Source: Burkholderiales bacterium (GTDB taxonomy: Bacteria > Pseudomonadota > Gammaproteobacteria > Burkholderiales > Burkholderiaceae_C). Taken from it: a stretch of DNA of 9,363 bases. Positions 6,072-9,363 of this stretch are shown piece after piece. The stretch's first letter is position 1. The number at the start of each line of letters is the position of its first letter. The translations under genes and the position numbers were made by a program. Under the pieces are notes generated by a model. It worked only from the letters and a program-made list of their open reading frames with translations, did not search any database and was not told where the DNA came from. Location: the NCBI GenBank assembly GCA_006227785.1, contig SBFU01000271.1, forward strand, positions 1-9,363, read 5' to 3'.

Positions 6072-6602
6072 TTGTCGCCCGCCCTCTGGCAGGGTCGATG
6101 GCCGGCCGAGGAAGACACGGCGGCGTTCGCCCGGGCGCTGGCTGCGTGTCCGGCCCTGGCCGATGCGGTCATTGCCCTGCATGGCGACCTGGGCGCCGGC
6201 AAGACGACCCTGGTGCGGCACCTGCTGCGCGCTCTGGGGGTCGAAGGTCGCATCAAGAGCCCCACCTATGCCGTCGTCGAGCCCCACACCAGCAGCGGCT
6301 GCGACTGGATGCCCGAAGGAGAGCCGCTGGCCATCTGGCACTTCGACTTCTACCGCTTCACCGACCCTCGTGAATGGGAGGACGCCGGGTTCCGCGAACT
6401 TTTCGCCTCGCCGGGGCTCAAGCTGGTCGAGTGGCCCGAGCGTGCCGCAGGCGTCATGCCTGTGGCCGATCTTGACATCGACATCCGGGCAGAGAGCCCT
6501 CCCATGCCAGCCCATCCGGACCCCCATCTCGACGAACACCGCCTGGTGTCGGTGCGTGCCGGCACCGCCCGAGGCCGGCAGCTGCTGGAGGCGCTGGCGT
6601 GA
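6072..6602 (+). CDS. tsaE: tRNA t6A biosynthesis ATPase TsaE
   Basis: An ATPase that works with TsaB and TsaD (with TsaC making the threonylcarbamoyl-AMP) to form N6-threonylcarbamoyladenosine at A37 of ANN-decoding tRNAs. Visible: Walker A GDLGAGKTT starting at residue 38 with Lys44; the family signature KSPTYAVVEPH (about 62-72); HFDFYRFTDPREWEDAGF; and LVEWPERA. A short insert (TSSGCDWMPEGEP) separates the signature from the HFDFYRF strand; E. coli TsaE lacks it. The start is uncertain: no in-frame ATG or GTG exists. TTG at 6072 puts Walker A about as far from the N-terminus as in E. coli (near residue 35), with a weak GAAGG 11 bases upstream. TTG at 5997 or 5949 would overlap queG. The TGA stop overlaps the amidase start (TGATG), suggesting translational coupling in a tsaE-amidase-mutL operon. 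The product is certain; the start is not. Confidence 0.9.
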   Translation: MSPALWQGRWPAEEDTAAFARALAACPALADAVIALHGDLGAGKTTLVRHLLRALGVEGRIKSPTYAVVEPHTSSGCDWMPEGEPLAIWHFDFYRFTDPREWEDAGFRELFASPGLKLVEWPERAAGVMPVADLDIDIRAESPPMPAHPDPHLDEHRLVSVRAGTARGRQLLEALA

Positions 6603-8038
6603 TGCGCCTGCCATCCGCGCTCGACCGGCGCAGCCTGCTGCGCGCCGGCTCGCTGGTGCTGCTGCTGGGCGCGCAGCAGATTGCCCGCGGCGCGCAGGTG
6701 CTGGCCGTGCGCCTGTGGCCGGCCAACGATTACACCCGCGTGACGGTGGAGTCCGACGGTGCCCTGAAGGCCCGGCACTTCATGATCAGCGATCCCCCGC
6801 GGCTGGTGGTCGATGTCGAGGGCATCGACCTGCTGCCCAGCCTGCGCGAGCTGGTCGGCAAGCTGAGTCCGGACGACCCCAATATCGCGGGCATCCGGGC
6901 CGCGCAGAACACGCCCTCGGTGGTGCGCCTGGTGATCGACCTGAAGCAGCCGATCGCGCCACAGGTGTTCCACCTCGACCCGGTGGCTGCCTACCGCTAC
7001 CGGCTGGTGATGGACCTGTACCCGACCCATCCGCCCGACCCGCTGGAGCAGCTGATCGCCCAGCGGCTGCGGGAACTGGACGCCGCCAGCGAGCGCGCCG
7101 CCGCCCTCATGGGCATGGAGACCGAGCGTGCCAGCGCTGCGGGACCTGTGCCTGCGGACGACGACCCGCTGGGCGCCCTGATCGCCGAACGAGAGAAAGG
7201 CCGTTCCGACGCCACGACACCACCGGTCGATACCGGCAAGGCCATCGCCGGTCGCGACGCGCCCCCCCGCATCGCCAGCGGGAGCAAGCGCGCGGTGGCC
7301 GCACCCCGCCAGACCGACCGCCTGATCATCGTGGCGCTGGACGCCGGGCACGGCGGCGAAGACCCGGGCGCCGTGGGGCCGGGTGGGACGTATGAGAAGG
7401 ACGTGGTGCTGGCCATCGCCCGCCGCTTGCGCGACCGCATCAATGCCACCAAGGTCAACGGCCACGCCCTGCGCGCCTTCATGACCCGCGACGGCGACTA
7501 TTTCGTTCCGCTCAAGGTGCGGGTCGACAAGGCCCAGCGCGTGCAGGCGGACCTGTTCGTGAGCATCCATGCCGATGCCTTCTACACCCCTCGCCCGCAG
7601 GGGGCCAGCGTCTATGCCCTGAGCACGCGCGGGGCCACCAGCGCGGCGGCCCAGTGGATGGCCAACAAGGAAAACAAATCCGATCTGGTGGGCGGACTCA
7701 ATGTCCGCGCACGGGATGCCACGGTCCAGCGCGCCCTGCTGGACATGAGCACCACCGCGCAGATCAAGGACAGTCTGCAGTTCGGCAACGCCTTGCTCGG
7801 TGAGGTCGGTCGTGTCGGGCGTCTGCACAAGCCGCGCGTCGAGCAGGCGAACTTCGCCGTGCTGCGCGCGCCCGACATTCCCAGTGTGCTGGTCGAGACC
7901 GCCTTCATCAGCAACCCCGACGAAGAGAAGCGGCTGCGCAATCCCGAGTACCAGGCCGAACTGGCCGATGCGCTGCTGCGCGGCATCGTGCGCTACTTCT
8001 CCCAGAACCCCCCGCTGGCCCGCTCGCGCCAGGTCTGA
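6602..8038 (+). CDS. amiC: N-acetylmuramoyl-L-alanine amidase, AMIN + Amidase_3, Tat-exported
   Basis: A periplasmic zinc amidase that cleaves stem peptides from murein during daughter-cell separation. The protein has 478 residues from ATG 6602. A twin-arginine-type signal, DRRSLLRAG, precedes a hydrophobic stretch (about 14-25). An AMIN domain (about 33-140) would target septal peptidoglycan. An acidic, proline- and alanine-rich linker follows (about 165-240), then Amidase_3 (about 243-468) with zinc ligands His250 (DAGHGGEDPG), Glu265 (YEKDVV) and His323 (SIHADA), and catalytic Glu432 (LVETAFIS). The segment at about 345-395 corresponds to the autoinhibitory helix region that EnvC/NlpD-type LytM activators relieve in the E. 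coli enzymes. Tat signal and AMIN domain, without a LysM domain, fit AmiC rather than AmiB, although amiB holds this operon position in E. coli. GTG at 6599 is an equally possible start: GGAGG (6587-6591) is 7 bases from it and 10 from the ATG. Confidence 0.95.
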   Translation: MRLPSALDRRSLLRAGSLVLLLGAQQIARGAQVLAVRLWPANDYTRVTVESDGALKARHFMISDPPRLVVDVEGIDLLPSLRELVGKLSPDDPNIAGIRAAQNTPSVVRLVIDLKQPIAPQVFHLDPVAAYRYRLVMDLYPTHPPDPLEQLIAQRLRELDAASERAAALMGMETERASAAGPVPADDDPLGALIAEREKGRSDATTPPVDTGKAIAGRDAPPRIASGSKRAVAAPRQTDRLIIVALDAGHGGEDPGAVGPGGTYEKDVVLAIARRLRDRINATKVNGHALRAFMTRDGDYFVPLKVRVDKAQRVQADLFVSIHADAFYTPRPQGASVYALSTRGATSAAAQWMANKENKSDLVGGLNVRARDATVQRALLDMSTTAQIKDSLQFGNALLGEVGRVGRLHKPRVEQANFAVLRAPDIPSVLVETAFISNPDEEKRLRNPEYQAELADALLRGIVRYFSQNPPLARSRQV

Positions 8039-8068
8039 CGCCTTGGCCGCGCCGGGTGCCTCGCGACC

Positions 8069-8074
8069 TACAAT
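8069..8074 (+). promoter_or_regulatory. Probable internal -10 element (TACAAT) before mutL
   Basis: CCTACAAT in the 42-base amidase-mutL gap ends six bases before the mutL GTG, so a start site at the usual distance would fall at or next to the GTG. The best -35-like sequence, TTGGCC (8043-8048), has a 20-base spacer, which is too long. This would let mutL be expressed apart from the operon. Confidence 0.4.
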
Positions 8075-8080
8075 GGTTGC

Positions 8081-9363
8081 GTGAATGCGCCCCTGCCCAC
8101 CACCCGCCGACCGATCCGGGAGCTGCCGGACGAGCTGATCAGCCAGATCGCCGCTGGCGAGGTGGTCGAACGACCGGCCTCGGTGGTGCGCGAACTGCTG
8201 GACAACGCACTGGACGCCGGTGCACACCAGATCACGGTGCGCCTGCAGGCGGGTGGCATCCGCCTGATCAGCGTCGAGGACGACGGCTGCGGCATTCTGC
8301 GCGAAGAACTGCCCACCGCCCTCAAGCGCCACGCCACCAGCAAGATCGCCAGCCTGAACGACCTGGAATCGGTCGACACCATGGGCTTTCGCGGTGAGGC
8401 CCTGGCGGCGGTCTGCTCCATCGCCGAGGTGTCGGTCCTCACCCGCACCGACGACGACAGCACCGGACATGGCTGGCTGCTTGACGGTCGCAGCGGCGAA
8501 CTGCAACCGACCGCCCGCGGCCGCGGCACCACGGTCGAGGTGCGCGAGCTGTTTTTCGCGACGCCCGCCAGGCGCAAGTTCCTCAAGTCCGACAGCACCG
8601 AGCTGGCCCATTGCATCGAGGCGGTGCGTCGCCATGCCCTGGCACGGCCCGATGTCGGTTTTGCCATCTGGCACGAGGGCAAGCTGGTGGCGCAATGGCG
8701 TGCCGTCACACCCGATCTGGCCGGCGGTGAGCAGCACCTGGATGCGCTGCGGCGCCGGCTGGCCGATGTGCTGGGCGACGACTTCGTGACCCAGTCGGTG
8801 GCGGTCAACTGGCCCGCAGACGACGTGCCCGGCGAAACAGCCACCACCGGTGGCCAGCAGCGTTTGCGGGTCTGGGGACTGGCCGGCGTGCCCGATGCGG
8901 CGCGCTCGCGGGCCGACTGGCAATTCGCCTATGTCAATGGTCGTTTTGTGCGCGACAAGGTCATTACCCACGCTGCGCGCAGCGCCTATGAAGATGTGCT
9001 GCACGGGCACCGCCAGCCGGTGTACGCCCTGTACGTGAGTATCGACCCGACCCGGGTGGATGTGAACGTGCACCCGACCAAGATCGAGGTGCGCTTTCGC
9101 GACAGCCGCGAGGTGCACCAGGCGGTGCGCCATGCGGTCGAAGCTGCGCTGGCCGCACCGCGCTCGTCGCAGACGCAGGCGCAAGCCCTGAGCGCCCTGG
9201 CTCCCGCCAGCCCGGAAGTCGCCACCAACCCCTGGCCTTCCCTGAGCCCGGTGCAGCGCCAGCAGCCCTTGCCCTGGCGTCCGGAGGCTGCGCCGGCGGG
9301 ACAACCTGTCAACGACCTTGCAGCCCTGTGGCGCGCCCCTGAGCGGGTGGCCGCCCCGCGGGA
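8081..9363 (+). CDS. mutL: DNA mismatch repair protein MutL, 3'-truncated
   Basis: The GHKL ATPase that couples MutS mismatch recognition to strand incision and repair. 427 codons are visible before the right edge. In order: ISQIAAGEVVERPASVV (20-36); the catalytic-glutamate motif RELLDNALDAGA (37-48), with Glu38 and Asn42; DDGCGI (67-72); the ATP lid HATSKI (84-89) and GFRGEAL (102-108); ATPARRKFL; and the second-domain motif VDVNVHPTKIEVRF, followed by a Gln/Pro/Ala-rich linker. The C-terminal dimerisation domain is off the window, so whether a DQHA-type endonuclease motif exists cannot be judged. The start is GTG 8081, the only start that keeps the family N-terminus in frame; the nearby ATGs at 8073 and 8085 are in other frames. 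There is no Shine-Dalgarno sequence. The E. coli VEN triplet is LDN here, a conservative change. It follows the amidase by 42 bases. Confidence 0.96.
   Translation, partial: MNAPLPTTRRPIRELPDELISQIAAGEVVERPASVVRELLDNALDAGAHQITVRLQAGGIRLISVEDDGCGILREELPTALKRHATSKIASLNDLESVDTMGFRGEALAAVCSIAEVSVLTRTDDDSTGHGWLLDGRSGELQPTARGRGTTVEVRELFFATPARRKFLKSDSTELAHCIEAVRRHALARPDVGFAIWHEGKLVAQWRAVTPDLAGGEQHLDALRRRLADVLGDDFVTQSVAVNWPADDVPGETATTGGQQRLRVWGLAGVPDAARSRADWQFAYVNGRFVRDKVITHAARSAYEDVLHGHRQPVYALYVSIDPTRVDVNVHPTKIEVRFRDSREVHQAVRHAVEAALAAPRSSQTQAQALSALAPASPEVATNPWPSLSPVQRQQPLPWRPEAAPAGQPVNDLAALWRAPERVAAPR

Noticed and set aside
6024..6614. N-terminal extension of the queG frame upstream of ATG 6023
   Set aside because: The extra 197 codons run antisense through tsaE, do not resemble any QueG N-terminus, and QueG is full length from 6023.
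7094..7320. Amidase linker as a possible inserted or foreign segment
   Set aside because: Low-complexity, variable linkers between the AMIN and Amidase_3 domains are normal in this family, and base composition does not change.
6350..9304. A 984-codon open frame on the minus strand across tsaE, the amidase gene and mutL
   Set aside because: It is exactly antisense to three conserved genes, has Gln/His/Arg-rich sequence with no recognisable domain, and such open antisense frames are expected at this GC content.

Overview
The window is very GC-rich and densely packed, and reads as ordinary chromosome from a betaproteobacterium, most likely order Burkholderiales. That placement is inferred from the protein character and from gene order (tsaE-amidase-mutL next to queG; an MlaE-like/MlaD/lipoprotein operon). 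No database search was run. I see no mobile element, CRISPR array, rRNA or tRNA gene, and base use does not change along the window. Long open frames run opposite most real genes, as expected at this GC content.

Layout, left to right. (1) 1-706, plus strand: 3' part of gluQ (glutamyl-Q tRNA(Asp) synthetase), cut by the window edge. (2) 684-3229, minus strand: a three-gene cell-envelope lipid-transport operon read from right to left: MlaE-like permease, MlaD/MCE-domain protein with a long helical tail, and a small predicted outer-membrane lipoprotein. No ATPase gene accompanies them. (3) 3230-3390: a 161-base divergent intergenic region, the only sizeable non-coding stretch. (4) 3391-4944, plus strand: a fatty-acyl-CoA synthetase-like AMP-forming ligase. 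(5) 4929-6023, minus strand: queG (epoxyqueuosine reductase). (6) 6072-9363, plus strand: tsaE, a Tat-exported AMIN/Amidase_3 N-acetylmuramoyl-L-alanine amidase (amiC-type), and mutL, which runs off the right edge. The tsaE-amidase-mutL order matches the E. coli yjeE-amiB-mutL block.

Functional themes. Three genes act on tRNA: queG completes queuosine, gluQ glutamylates queuosine on tRNA(Asp), and tsaE serves t6A37 synthesis. The lipid-transport operon and the acyl-CoA synthetase share one divergent control region, so a link between envelope lipid or fatty-acid handling and acyl activation is possible but inferred.

The most unusual item is the lipid-transport operon. Its permease lacks the usual MlaE coupling-helix signature, and no ATPase lies beside it. 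Secondary items are hairpins directly behind the stop codons at both tail-to-tail gene overlaps, and three -10-like hexamers placed so close to start codons that leaderless or near-leaderless mRNAs are plausible.
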